Numbered from the stretch's first letter, positions 46,501 to 54,677 are shown. The stretch: 64,000 bases of DNA from Bacillota bacterium (GCA_023430975.1 JAEYYB010000124.1:1-64000); one strand, 5' to 3'. The notes: generated from the sequence alone by a model not told the origin. Translations and numbers: made by a program.

Positions 46501-49500
46501 CAAACATGAATCTAAAATCACCTGGGAAGTTGGCTGGCAATTCACCCCTTGTAAGACTCCCTCTTACCATCTTAAGGCTAAGTCCGGTTGTCCCCAAAGG
46601 CACAGCTTGTGCCAAAGTAAGCTCAAATGATGCTTCCTTTATGAGCCCAAAGAAGTTATCACTATAGTTTTGTACCTTAAGACTTCCGCCTATAGCTCCA
46701 AGGCCTGGTATAGTAATACTGCATGCTCCCCCGAAAATGCTGTAATCCTTGTCACCTATTGTTTCTGTTCCAAAGGTGGCCATGAGGTTATTTATGCCGA
46801 TTCCGCCTATATTAATCTCAGGTATTGTTATTGATCCCCCGCCTATGGACACATCATCATTGGTTATTTTTACATCAGTAAGCTCTGCACTATATCCGCT
46901 GGCAACAGTGACTGATGCACTCTTAACGCTAATGTTGAATTTATTGGAGTTATACCCAGCGTAAAGGTCCAGAAGAGTAATCTTGCATATATTCATGTTA
47001 AAAAGATTGTACACGCAAGCACCAGGTAATTTGGCACCTCCAACTTCAAATCCCCATGATGAACCGAATATAGCCCTAATATAATCCACCTGTACAACAG
47101 GATCTGTAACTTCTTCTTTCATGTCCGCAGCTTTATAGAATTTTATGCCTGGAATATCTTTTGGCAATGTAAATGTGGGTTTAACAACTTCTACTTTTTT
47201 GTCATTAAAATAGAATGCTATTCCCTCTGCAACAACCTTAAGTCCCATATTAAATTCAATCCGCCTATTGTACTCCAACTTGTCCAAGTTTAGACTTACC
47301 GAAGGATTGCTTAAATCCGCCACAGTCAAGGTAACATTTTCTGCTCCGATAGTTGTATCATTTTCTAGCGGCAATACTTTTTTCACATTGCATATAAGCT
47401 TACCTGCAGATATGGTCATGGTATATTTGCCTGTGTCCGGAGCCTTATAAACGTCCACCTCTAGATCAGTAATGGATACAAACTCCTTAAAAAGGGTAAG
47501 ACTTGGCACATTGCATTTTATAGTTCCCAGACCGGTTATGGAGTTCATATCAAAGCTGGCTTTGCATGCCATTCCGTTATCTCCAACATTAGGAAACTTC
47601 ACCATAACATCTGCTGCTTTAACAGTCCATCCATCAGATGAATTGTAAGCAAGGGTTATTCCGTCGTTGGCTGCATCAATTATCATATTGTCATTAAACA
47701 AGCTGACACTTCCGCCAATACCGCCCTTGATGTCCTCAATGCCATTATCTGTTAGTGCAAATTCTTTAATTGTAAATATTACATTTCCGGCACCAGGTAT
47801 GTTTAAAGTGGTACCTACATTTTCAAACTCAAATGCACATTTTCTTGGCGACTCAAGAATGTTATCCTTATAAACCGCACTCTGAAATCTAAATCCAACT
47901 TTACTGCTTCCAGGAGTTGCAGTAAGGTTAATGCCTTTAATATTAAGACCGTTTTCAAGTTCTCCTTTAGCGTCCACCATGAAGTTTCCATCAGTATCTA
48001 CCCAAAACTTTGTTTCTATTTGTGTTTTAGCATCATCAGGCAACTCCAGTGTCCCATCAAACATAAATGAAAAATTACCTTCTTTAACCTCCCCGGTAAA
48101 AACAGTTTGCTTTCCCGTTTTTGAATTTACTGCTTTAATATTTAATCCTCCAAAAACTTCAACATCCTGTTTTAATGTTACCTTCAACTCACACGCCTTA
48201 ATTAAATCTTTCAGACTTGAGGCTTCCTTATTTATTGTAAGGCTTTTAAATTCTACAGTGCATTTTTGATCCTGAGATGTCTTTAATCCTTCAAAAATAC
48301 AATCATCTGCAAAGGTAAAACCTAAATTTCTTGCTGTTATGTATTCTGCATTCATTGTAAGTTCTGAAAATGATAATTCGCCAAATTTAGGGATTGTGAG
48401 CCTTACTTTTGCTCCATCATATGTATTTATACTGATATCATAATCATCAGTAACCTTTTTTCTGAAAATGTCATAATTAAATCCCCCGCTTAAAGATATG
48501 TCGCTAATCTGATCATATCCAACCATCTTTTTACTTGCCGAGAGATATCCATCAAGTAAAAATCTTGACGAAGCACCAACATATATATAATTGTCCTTGA
48601 TATTTATAGATAATGAGCAATCTTCCTGCTCCCCAAAAATCTCAAAAATGGCATCCGATCTGATGGACAATGATTCATCCTGGTTTACAATTGCCTGTAC
48701 ACTTGATATGTTCTCACCCATATCGAATATATCGAATTTGGCCTGTTCAAAAATCACATCATTAAACACTGCATATGAAGAGCCACCATACCCTCTTATT
48801 AAGTTAATATTAATAGAGGATTCAGGTTTCGTTGAAAATATTTTCTGACATTTATGCCATCCATTATATTTATATACAGGACCGGTGAGAATTGCGTTAA
48901 AATATGCCTGTTTTATCCTTCCGCTTTCATCAAAAACAGGAGTATCCGCCGCATTCATTTGAATTCCATCAATCATTATATTTGATGGATATTTAATTAT
49001 TTTACTATTAATAGGATTTGATTCATCATACTGGATCTTAAAACCGTTATACTCTATGATATTTTTACTGATATAGCTTGAATCAACATTTGTAGTAACC
49101 TTAAGCCTGGATAACTTTATTTCACCTGCATCTGTATCCGATAATACAAGCAATATATCGTTCTTTGAACCAGGCATCAAATACTTCTTTTCAATAATAA
49201 TTGATTGAACATTTGAAGCCAAACCATATGCTACCCTACGTCCATTAACATATAGAGCTAATCTGTCATCAATAGTTATAGTACTGGTCCCGTCGCCGCT
49301 TATAACCACGTTTGATACATTCTCAGGAACATCAATAGATGTTGTAAATAAAAACCTTTCTACCCTTGTTCCCCCGGGTATATTAAAATTTCCCACAAAG
49401 GGTTCCCAGAAATTCGAAGTGCCAAGAGATGGTATGTCCAGTGTATTTATGTCTGTATCGTCAGTGATGGTGATGACTTTACCATCTGCATCCTTAAACT

Positions 49501-50605
49501 TATTATGTACACTGTCTTTTGACTTATACCACATCTGTTGGGTTTCTTTTTTAACCAGTATGTTGTCAAACTCTGCAGTTCCGCTGGCTGTGGCAGTCCC
49601 ACCGACCCAATAACCGATAAGCCCTCTGCTTGTGGTATTGTCCTCTGCAAAATCCACAAACACATCGTCTATGAACAAAACCATCTTGTTATCTTTAACC
49701 GATATTTTAATGTTATACCACTTTTCTATGTCAGATGACACGGTAAAGCTTTTACTTTTTAACTTTGTCCTCTGGCCTGTTGCAATATTTATGGAAAATA
49801 ATTCTGCAAGCTTGCTTGTTCTGTCAAGGCTCCATAAATACATGTTTGTTCCGTCATTTCTAAAAAGCAAACCTGCTGTTCCAACCTTTGGCTTAACCTT
49901 GCCTTCAAGGGTATAATCCCTGTAATCGAAGCTGTTTAACTTTTTGTTAATGTTATATTCAGAACTGTTTGCAGATGCGTAAACTGATACTCCAGGAAAA
50001 TTCAGGCTTCCAAGCACCTTATTCCAGAAGTTGAAAGAATACGCATGAAATTGCTCCTGAAAAACTATATTTTTATCGACCCTGTATATATCCCACATAG
50101 CATTACTGCCATTGGGTCTTGAAACAACAAATTCACCAGTTACGGGGTTAGTTGCCAATACAGCACCTGTTCCAGAATTAGGACCAACCCACTCAATCCA
50201 ACATGTACCTTGCATCCCTGCAGATGTTATTTTCCATTTGGAACCCTCCAAATTGGAAGATGTAGCCTCAGGAAGGAGCTTTACAGCAAAAGTTGATGAA
50301 TCTCCTACAAGAATCCTTCCGTTATACTTTATACTTACTGTACCATCTCCATTGGATACTATTTGAAATACACCTTTTTCTGTAATATGAGCATCATAAT
50401 TATTTCCGCCATACCAAAGTGTCAACTTCTCATTATCTTTTGAAGCAGACATCCAGCAATCTTGTCTTCCGTTGCTTCTGGCAGCATGGTTGGCAAAGGA
50501 ATAGCTTCCATCTCCATAACTTGCTTCAGTAGCAAATGAATTTACTGTAAATACATAAGAAATTGAAAGAAATAAAAGTACAAAGATCAATAATAGCTTT
50601 CTCAT
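40586..50605 (-). CDS. Giant secreted multidomain protein with C-terminal cellulose-binding module
   Basis: 3339 residues with a signal peptide (MRKLLLIFVLLFLSISYVFT...). Recognisable parts: LamG/DUF1080-like beta-sandwich ~208-355; two IPT/TIG-like domains near ~2158 and ~2370 (SPGDVFDIYGEGF); PA14 domain ~2830-2960 (NSTYSMRWSGKL, ATLWVDGKLIAD); fibronectin type III ~2968-3055; F5/8-type discoidin/CBM32 ~3058-3185 (ARYVRMKASL); CBM3 ~3192-3339 (VDLNTLKLRYYYT, YYLEVGFQTTT). The region ~400-1600 is beta-rich and repetitive, unrecognised. There is no dockerin, cohesin, SLH or sortase signal and no catalytic domain I can name. Its ATG overlaps the TGA of the gene upstream. I infer an adhesin or scaffold that binds cellulose. 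Confidence 0.85.
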   Translation of the reverse strand: MRKLLLIFVLLFLSISYVFTVNSFATEASYGDGSYSFANHAARSNGRQDCWMSASKDNEKLTLWYGGNNYDAHITEKGVFQIVSNGDGTVSIKYNGRILVGDSSTFAVKLLPEATSSNLEGSKWKITSAGMQGTCWIEWVGPNSGTGAVLATNPVTGEFVVSRPNGSNAMWDIYRVDKNIVFQEQFHAYSFNFWNKVLGSLNFPGVSVYASANSSEYNINKKLNSFDYRDYTLEGKVKPKVGTAGLLFRNDGTNMYLWSLDRTSKLAELFSINIATGQRTKLKSKSFTVSSDIEKWYNIKISVKDNKMVLFIDDVFVDFAEDNTTSRGLIGYWVGGTATASGTAEFDNILVKKETQQMWYKSKDSVHNKFKDADGKVITITDDTDINTLDIPSLGTSNFWEPFVGNFNIPGGTRVERFLFTTSIDVPENVSNVVISGDGTSTITIDDRLALYVNGRRVAYGLASNVQSIIIEKKYLMPGSKNDILLVLSDTDAGEIKLSRLKVTTNVDSSYISKNIIEYNGFKIQYDESNPINSKIIKYPSNIMIDGIQMNAADTPVFDESGRIKQAYFNAILTGPVYKYNGWHKCQKIFSTKPESSININLIRGYGGSSYAVFNDVIFEQAKFDIFDMGENISSVQAIVNQDESLSIRSDAIFEIFGEQEDCSLSINIKDNYIYVGASSRFLLDGYLSASKKMVGYDQISDISLSGGFNYDIFRKKVTDDYDISINTYDGAKVRLTIPKFGELSFSELTMNAEYITARNLGFTFADDCIFEGLKTSQDQKCTVEFKSLTINKEASSLKDLIKACELKVTLKQDVEVFGGLNIKAVNSKTGKQTVFTGEVKEGNFSFMFDGTLELPDDAKTQIETKFWVDTDGNFMVDAKGELENGLNIKGINLTATPGSSKVGFRFQSAVYKDNILESPRKCAFEFENVGTTLNIPGAGNVIFTIKEFALTDNGIEDIKGGIGGSVSLFNDNMIIDAANDGITLAYNSSDGWTVKAADVMVKFPNVGDNGMACKASFDMNSITGLGTIKCNVPSLTLFKEFVSITDLEVDVYKAPDTGKYTMTISAGKLICNVKKVLPLENDTTIGAENVTLTVADLSNPSVSLNLDKLEYNRRIEFNMGLKVVAEGIAFYFNDKKVEVVKPTFTLPKDIPGIKFYKAADMKEEVTDPVVQVDYIRAIFGSSWGFEVGGAKLPGACVYNLFNMNICKITLLDLYAGYNSNKFNISVKSASVTVASGYSAELTDVKITNDDVSIGGGSITIPEINIGGIGINNLMATFGTETIGDKDYSIFGGACSITIPGLGAIGGSLKVQNYSDNFFGLIKEASFELTLAQAVPLGTTGLSLKMVRGSLTRGELPANFPGDFRFMFGEGPKLKIVSMGLGLVDTTSGGAVLKAGADVWVELNNWGFALDANATIFEGFVQAKAGVAYANNIFAARAQVRVLCIEGRVVFYVYPFEGKTTMSGEGTVAVKLEKGKILNKKIWRWRIRIPGSDIWYDGISAQFGRFTNGKVGFQVGVRFPVLGKMSAFVGDGGLKFFTNYSIYVPKVGGTTQTASAANASQSNLTTSTASSISAINLSTKSLLESGITPAVKSPISATGVALVTATGTSSTSPVFTDLNDSNGKKIGTRIEFNNQDTLEKIVLSASCDKSVPNITISLNGMNIPLTHAAISTDTQEVNEVIEVNDELVDTGKIGVSTLLGIDLPLLGTADQGKGNWVIEVRCEEDVDLAFITKLSDPELVINSASFDGGNNKLTVTGQVKQYTAGEQNVTLIMKNAPKTDGDNVMPGERIVATSKNLQDMDGIKSITIGGDGKFTVVIDTTIMRSGTYNLLAELDRKVVLSKDGDLFETEGGSEDFTSGEEYKENGTIKKFEIINNTMNKVPKPDVFVTCYGTEPTYMYNLDVNFKSTTESADGYMIFADCYVGGVYKGTRKINIGNMTKARIGQFTEYLSVTDGEASYKPTMLSVYIVPYKYIDKSKGFIYDFGGNLGFETISNNITLGPESDKVDVWLERSTSNTLASVTSGMASPVEIPVEGSTKGKIIINTLDNTLDKSKILVQVKSVTKSNVDLGSKSLLGDAISVKLGDDSVDAVDYITPTAAGAYNFNLSLFANVDAAQAKAMADANTPLSVTLSVYNSSNPSNYKEITIPFKFTLPTLSLKSINQDTFSSMTGGVLDVYGTQLLKGCIVKLVDSANVEQTLEIIPEESGIGRIAVKIPQGIAVGEYTLKVIGPVLATGTTNTQIWSEKIKIIKSDFEWVKVRDTGKIEKGTTGKFYARLDSKTGFKGTAGIKAKSSSEGFIVQLNKNQVAMGENIEAVITVPSTAADNSYNIEFEACSLVDNAYASAYSYVGSFVVTVTSSEIATDISSVSNKRVSPGDVFDIYGEGFTSQTSVEITTPSGSVKTLNIVSRTENKLTVSVPYGSLSGDLRTRNGSIYSPTSVPFTVVPPEIVPNFETAPISVILVPGETTYIDVNNNGKPVLTSSQAYLVTSADSQGKVKITVPASTKPGEYYAYARVMYPNTTIEKKIVVYVVDDGNAAEDLSRQVILSGRNLYIKVKGANVSSIQNTKLEVNGNSITRTPVKVGDEWTIDVGMVNGGTIVKYQFNYVINGASFTTPIYEYKVEYQNPENTDNLYKVKLFEMDNNDVLLKVNVISPFNPDTMSITYKKGNEAEVKVPMVKNGDNWEVNLGKLVEDSKLIYSLSYGSGVDTVTSVKKELSYKTKNPANSQLEYSFTRDSATGRVKLNLTGLKVDNKDIIPTTVKVTLNDVAGGTSKTYDMVKNGNVYQADIGDINNATRFNIKYEYTYEGERYKAVYKSVKYNESTYPDSNNGFVSEYFDSKYFSESRLTTVDPVVDFDFKNKAPAGGLVSNSTYSMRWSGKLQARYGEEHTFYLTVPNGKATLWVDGKLIADGKGSLNGKCTLAAGKPTDIVVEYATDGSGAIKLEWQSANQTREVVPQSRVIAVASSKPCANDFAPFATQVAYDMIAIGWNTPNVTGVSYYEVYEGTSLISTLWGVKSFTRTGLATDTDYTYRIKAYNSSKILLAESTSLVVRTERAPMDLALNKSTTASSTLDAANAAKFAVDGDSCTNWTSNSGDNQWIRVDLGREYEIVKVRLNWREDSHAKYYKIQVSNDDTAWMDVYSTITGDGGIDEIRLSSVKARYVRMKASLSGISSNSYSLMDFNVYGYAYSPIKTLFYNQIIDAQNNNITPTFKIINTGTENVDLNTLKLRYYYTVDKDVPQVFECDWTPISPNVTGKFVKMNSPKNNADYYLEVGFQTTTPMLKPGENVEVKARFHRGEWTAYTQTNDYSFDRISKEYVDNSKITVYQSGNIIQGMEP

Positions 50606-52332
50606 TTTATTTGCACCTCATTTCTAATTGGATGGTCTTTGAAGTACTGACCACGGTTCCATTTTATTGTTACTCCATCGGTTGTTTCAAACTTGTACGA
50701 ACCATTTTGAAGAGATATTACAGCATACTCAACCTCCGGATACCCTAAAGCATCACATTTTATTGACTCCACCAATGGTACTGACGCAATGTTTTTATCA
50801 ACTGTATTTAACCCCTCATAAAGGGTAAGCCAATGAAGAATCCACTGCTTGTAAGCACCTGGATTGTAATACTCTGTTCCCTCTTTCTTTAATTCATTTA
50901 TTTCCGGAATAACATCCATCATTCTGAATCCATACCCATCTTGCCCCTGGGATTTTCTCATCAATTCATCGAATGCTTTTATATCTAGATTATTTAAATA
51001 GTTTGCAAGATATTTTTTCTCATTTTCTTCAATTTCAGAAGGATTGTTTCCAGCCTCCAAAGAAGCCTTTTCCAACTGTATATTTAATAGTTGATTATTT
51101 TTTGTAAAACTATAGGTTACTATATATTTATTAGTGGTACTATTTAGAGCATATTCTACATTCACAAGTCCTAGAGATTCTGGTGTAATTGTATAAGTTC
51201 CATAGGATCTCTGAAACCTGTATAGCCTGTAACGAGATGGATTGGAATTTGAGGATGTGATTTCAAACATTGAATCAAAGATGTTTTTTTCATTAATTAG
51301 GACTGTTGTATAAGCTAATGTGTCATAGTTTATTCTATCAATATTATCTGCAGGTTTTGTGCAATGCTCATTGAATTTTTTAGCATTTTCATTCATAGTT
51401 ACCGAAAGCAGTGCCCTTTTTTTAGCAAAATTTATATAGTCTTTTGACCAATTCAATGAATTATAAGAACCTGATACGCCAAAAACACCTTTGATAAAGT
51501 GATTTAAGTTGGATGTAAAATAGTTTCTCCAATCAAGTGCGCTTCTTAAATTGATAGCATAGCAGCTTTTTTGCAAAATCCAGTCTGTACCCGATTGATT
51601 ATCGTATAAACTGGCCAGCTCAACATCATTATTTGGAGTATCAGTATATATCTTGTCTCCGTTACTATGGGAAGCTACATATAATACTCCTCCTGAGGCT
51701 CTATTGTATTGTTCATCTCCCACTAAAGAAGTTATGGAGCCTCCTCCAAAAACCTTTCGGAATGAAAGCATTTCCTTATCATTTATAAACTCTTTAATAG
51801 CTGTATAAGATATAGTGCTGTTTGCTGTTTCCATAGCATCAATCATATAACTGATCTCTTGTACTTTAAATATAGGCTCTACACCATCTTTAAAAGGTTT
51901 TACTTTTATGACCACCGTGTTTGATCTAGTAGGAATTGAGTATCTATCATCTAATACCCCCCCAATAGTTTCAATATTATGCTGATCTATTAGCGACCCC
52001 TGATCATAAAAATCCAGCTTGATTTTTTCCATTAAAAATGAACTAACTCGAACTCCTCTAATAAGTAAGTTTGTGCTCCCCTCGACATACACCTCATATT
52101 TTTCTACGTCTTTAGTTGATTGAGTAAGCTTAAAGTTTGGAATTGGCGGTGATGCTTTTGCAACAAGTTTGATTTCATATGTTTTGACTTTACCATCGCC
52201 AACTATTGCATTAACAGGATCTTTTATTTTACCATCATTCAAAGATACTGTTTTTGTTTCAGCAAATGCAGTAGCCCCTATAAGCAACGCAAAAATTGCT
52301 CCAAGTAATGAGACCCTTAAAAAAATCTTCAT
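50602..52332 (-). CDS. Secreted protein, 576 aa, function unknown
   Basis: A signal peptide (FLRVSLLGAIFALLIGATAFAET) precedes a mature part of ~550 residues. The first ~180 are beta-rich; ~190-330 contains Trp and Tyr-rich sequence (SGTDWILQKSCYAINLRSALDW); the C-terminal part mixes helices and strands. I recognise no family or catalytic motif. Translation is coupled to the giant CBM3 protein by a 4-bp overlap, so the two are probably made in equal amounts and may work together. GGGGG lies 10 bp before the ATG. The operon promoter region carries paired TTTGTCA boxes. Confidence 0.8.
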   Translation of the reverse strand: MKIFLRVSLLGAIFALLIGATAFAETKTVSLNDGKIKDPVNAIVGDGKVKTYEIKLVAKASPPIPNFKLTQSTKDVEKYEVYVEGSTNLLIRGVRVSSFLMEKIKLDFYDQGSLIDQHNIETIGGVLDDRYSIPTRSNTVVIKVKPFKDGVEPIFKVQEISYMIDAMETANSTISYTAIKEFINDKEMLSFRKVFGGGSITSLVGDEQYNRASGGVLYVASHSNGDKIYTDTPNNDVELASLYDNQSGTDWILQKSCYAINLRSALDWRNYFTSNLNHFIKGVFGVSGSYNSLNWSKDYINFAKKRALLSVTMNENAKKFNEHCTKPADNIDRINYDTLAYTTVLINEKNIFDSMFEITSSNSNPSRYRLYRFQRSYGTYTITPESLGLVNVEYALNSTTNKYIVTYSFTKNNQLLNIQLEKASLEAGNNPSEIEENEKKYLANYLNNLDIKAFDELMRKSQGQDGYGFRMMDVIPEINELKKEGTEYYNPGAYKQWILHWLTLYEGLNTVDKNIASVPLVESIKCDALGYPEVEYAVISLQNGSYKFETTDGVTIKWNRGQYFKDHPIRNEVQIK

Positions 52333-52477
52333 TCTTTGTTTTCCCCCTTTTTAAAGTGATATGATAATAGATTGGAAATTAAACCACAGTATTTTTTCTT
52401 CACATCCCCCCTCATTTTAAATGCTGCACATTACTCAAAATCATTTGCACACTATCAAATTACTACTCAACCACCCC

Positions 52478-52499
52478 CTGTTTTGTCTCCCCAAAACAG
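52478..52499 (-). promoter_or_regulatory. Leader hairpin upstream of the 576-aa gene
   Basis: A perfect 8-bp stem, CTGTTTTG (52478-52485) and CAAAACAG (52492-52499), has a six-base loop that reads GGGAGA in the transcript, followed by GGGGGTGG. It lies in the ~190-nt leader of the 576-aa/CBM3 operon. Confidence 0.55.
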
Positions 52500-52532
52500 C
52501 AGTGCAACAATATTTCTAAAAACGTCATGTTA

Positions 52533-52586
52533 ATTATACATTACATTTGTAAATCATTTTGTCATCACTTTATAGCACTTTGTCAT
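52533..52586 (-). promoter_or_regulatory. Promoter with two TTTGTCA boxes upstream of the 576-aa/CBM3 operon
   Basis: The -10 is TATAAT (52538-52533, minus). No good -35 exists at the right place; instead a TTTGTCA box (52558-52564, plus orientation) overlaps it and a second TTTGTCA (52579-52585, within AGCACTTTGTCAT) lies exactly 21 bp further upstream. This is the arrangement expected for an activator replacing the -35 contact. Confidence 0.6.
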
Positions 52587-52647
52587 ATTTTAAAACCTAA
52601 TAATAAATCCCCTCATAGTTCCATGTCAGCAGCATGAGGCCAGACAT

Positions 52648-52685
52648 AAAAAAGTCCTCAATGGATATCAACCCAATGAGGACTT
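52648..52685 (-). terminator. Rho-independent terminator after the dockerin gene
   Basis: A 9-bp stem, AAGTCCTCA (52652-52660) and TGAGGACTT (52677-52685), is followed on the minus strand by TTTTTT. It lies 47 bp past the dockerin gene stop and insulates the downstream operon. Confidence 0.85.
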
Positions 52686-52731
52686 CTCTTTATTTTTATA
52701 AATATTATTCAATAGGGGTTTTACCTACTTC

Positions 52732-54399
52732 TTAATAAGCTGTCAAAAGCTCGGTGTTGTCAATCCACATCATAAGGTATGGATTTTGTGCATCCTTCTC
52801 CTTCATGATAAGCATGAAGGGGCTGTCAAACACAAGGTTTTTAGGATTATATACCACTATAGGAGCCACTATATAAGCCTCCGATGCCAACGCAGCACCT
52901 GTCTCATCAAGCTTGAACTTTATGCTCTGGTAGGCCGTACTTATAAAACGACCACTTGCACCTGGGTTTAAAATCGCCCTGCCTTCAAGCTGGGTATAAT
53001 TATGGCCTATATTGAAGTTTAAAACTGGAATCATCAAAGAATCCCTTGGATCCATATTAGAAGCTGCTGACGTTGTTACACGATCCATTACAGATGTGTA
53101 GGTCTTATATAAAGTCTCTTCTTTAGGCACCTTTGCAAGTATTATCTCATCCTTTTCCGATTGCCCTAAAAGCTTGATTATAAAATCATCGTTATTTTTA
53201 AAACTATACAGCTTTATTTGTTTTTTCAGATCATCAAATTTCTTGGAAAAAGAGTTTATTCCGAATGCCTTTACATTTCCTCCATTAAATTTAAGCGGAT
53301 CTTTCATAACATCAAAAGCTTTTGCAAAACTCAGTGTCTTATATAAATAAGCATATGCAATCATATCGCTAGGTGCCAGTTTTAAATCCAAACTTGGAGG
53401 TTCAGGAAATCTTTCTTCAAGCTCTTTATTTATAGCATCAACAGTATTCTGACCATAGCCGGCTTTGGTAAGATAGCTATCTGGTGACAGTGAATTAACC
53501 ATGGAAAATCCCCCATTTAATATGTCAACCGGTACCGGGTCACCGCTTAAAGAAAGCTTATCTCCAACCAGACCACTTAATCCGTCCCAAGCCATCTGGA
53601 ATGTAGGACAAAATATAATATTCTTACCTGCTGTTATCTTCTCTTCTGAGTTGAAGCTTATCGTAGTGGCTTTAAGGTTACTTGAATCAACCAATGGTGC
53701 CGATGTAGCTGATGCGGGAACTGACGCTACAGTTGTCACATATGGTGTCGGGGTATTTGTTGGCGTATTTGTTGGTGTGTTTGTTGGTGTGTTTGTTGGT
53801 GTGTTTGTTGGTGATGGAATCCATGACGGCTCTATAAATTCTCCACCGTCAATTGCTGGCATTCCATAGTCTCCTGATGACTTGTTGAAATTCTTAGCCA
53901 CTATTATAACATCTGTCATATTTACTGTTTTATCGGAATTGATATCTGCAGCGTCATTAAATTGGATATCGTTTAAAGTAGAGTTAAATGCTTTTGCCAT
54001 CATCACAATATCATTCATATTTATTGTATCATCGCCATTTACATCACCTGCATACAGAATCAATGGGGCATCTGCTGTTCCAACGGTTGCGTTGCTTCTT
54101 ATTTCCAAACCTTTTACATACCTTGCCAGATATCCTTTTTTTGATATTTTGATTGTTTTTGTAAATACTGGCGAATCATTATTGAGCTTATAATATCCAT
54201 TTGCATTAGTGTAAACTGCAAGCCTATTCTCTATGTCAACCTTAAAACCTTCTCTTGAACCATCCTGATCGGCTGCCACATATCCATCAATCGCAGGTAC
54301 TATTTGTACTGCATGATTAATTGCAGTTACACCGGTTGAACACGCCAAGGCTACTGCCATACCAATAATAATTTTTTTAATATTAATACGCTTATTCAT
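52732..54399 (-). CDS. Secreted dockerin-containing protein, 555 aa
   Basis: A signal peptide or N-terminal anchor (IIIGMAVALACSTGVTAINHA) is followed by a regulatory-like beta-sandwich ~30-110 (GYYKLNNDSPVF). A dockerin at ~117-170 has two calcium loops, DVNGDDTINMND and DINSDKTVNMTD, each followed by a helix (MMAKAFN, IVAKNFN). A Pro-Thr-Asn linker at ~196-216 precedes an unrecognised ~320-residue C-terminal domain. Dockerins bind cohesins of cellulosomal scaffoldins; placement near the N-terminus rather than the end is less common. GGAGGG precedes ATG 54399. It sits divergently from the response regulator and shares its control region. Confidence 0.85.
   Translation of the reverse strand: MNKRINIKKIIIGMAVALACSTGVTAINHAVQIVPAIDGYVAADQDGSREGFKVDIENRLAVYTNANGYYKLNNDSPVFTKTIKISKKGYLARYVKGLEIRSNATVGTADAPLILYAGDVNGDDTINMNDIVMMAKAFNSTLNDIQFNDAADINSDKTVNMTDVIIVAKNFNKSSGDYGMPAIDGGEFIEPSWIPSPTNTPTNTPTNTPTNTPTNTPTPYVTTVASVPASATSAPLVDSSNLKATTISFNSEEKITAGKNIIFCPTFQMAWDGLSGLVGDKLSLSGDPVPVDILNGGFSMVNSLSPDSYLTKAGYGQNTVDAINKELEERFPEPPSLDLKLAPSDMIAYAYLYKTLSFAKAFDVMKDPLKFNGGNVKAFGINSFSKKFDDLKKQIKLYSFKNNDDFIIKLLGQSEKDEIILAKVPKEETLYKTYTSVMDRVTTSAASNMDPRDSLMIPVLNFNIGHNYTQLEGRAILNPGASGRFISTAYQSIKFKLDETGAALASEAYIVAPIVVYNPKNLVFDSPFMLIMKEKDAQNPYLMMWIDNTELLTAY
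53753..53812 (-). repeat. Five 12-bp tandem repeats encoding a TNTP linker
   Basis: Units of GTGTTTGTTGGT (first two slightly varied) run from 53753 to 53812 and encode a repeated Pro-Thr-Asn-Thr unit, the usual interdomain linker of cellulosomal proteins. Confidence 0.9.
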
Positions 54400-54451
54400 T
54401 TAAATCCCTCCATCAATCAAAAATAATATAATATTAAATTGTGTTGGTATT

Positions 54452-54480
54452 ATTCTATAATATTTCTCTATGCATGTCAA
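54452..54480 (-). promoter_or_regulatory. Promoter of the dockerin gene
   Basis: Minus strand: -35 TTGACA (54480-54475), 17-bp spacer, -10 TAGAAT (54457-54452). The expected start is near 54445, giving a ~46-nt leader. Confidence 0.7.
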
Positions 54481-54565
54481 TCTTGTTTTACTGGTTTTCG
54501 TAATTTATGATTGACACATTTTGTATTTTTAATTCTATTATCAATATTATAACTTAAATATATAT

Positions 54566-54600
54566 AGCACTTTGTCACTTTTTTTCAGCACTTTGTCACT
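54566..54600. promoter_or_regulatory. Paired AGCACTTTGTCACTT boxes, 21 bp apart
   Basis: TTTGTCA occurs at 54571-54577 and 54592-54598, each within CAGCACTTTGTCACTTTTT or TAGCACTTTGTCACTTTTT. The 21-bp period equals two turns of DNA and is the same as upstream of the 576-aa operon (52558 and 52579). The pair lies between the divergent dockerin gene and response-regulator gene. Confidence 0.7.
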
Positions 54601-54627
54601 TTTTTATCGTTATATCAAAAAAACATA

Positions 54628-54677
54628 TGACAATTGTCAAATTTGAAATTAACATTAACATGACTTTTTGATATACT
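54628..54677 (+). promoter_or_regulatory. Promoter and palindromic operator of the response-regulator operon
   Basis: The perfect 12-bp palindrome TGACAATTGTCA (54628-54639) lies just upstream of -35 TTAACA (54649-54654), a 17-bp spacer and -10 TATACT (54672-54677). The palindrome contains the same TTGTCA core as the neighbouring boxes, suggesting autoregulation. Confidence 0.65.

Noticed and set aside
40586..50605. Many plus-strand open frames of 60-120 codons within the giant gene and the PKS/NRPS genes
   Set aside because: They are antisense shadows of long minus-strand coding sequences and have no consistent ribosome binding sites or protein features.
53753..53812. Short tandem repeats resembling a CRISPR array
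   Set aside because: They are contiguous 12-bp in-frame repeats encoding a Pro-Thr linker, with no spacers.
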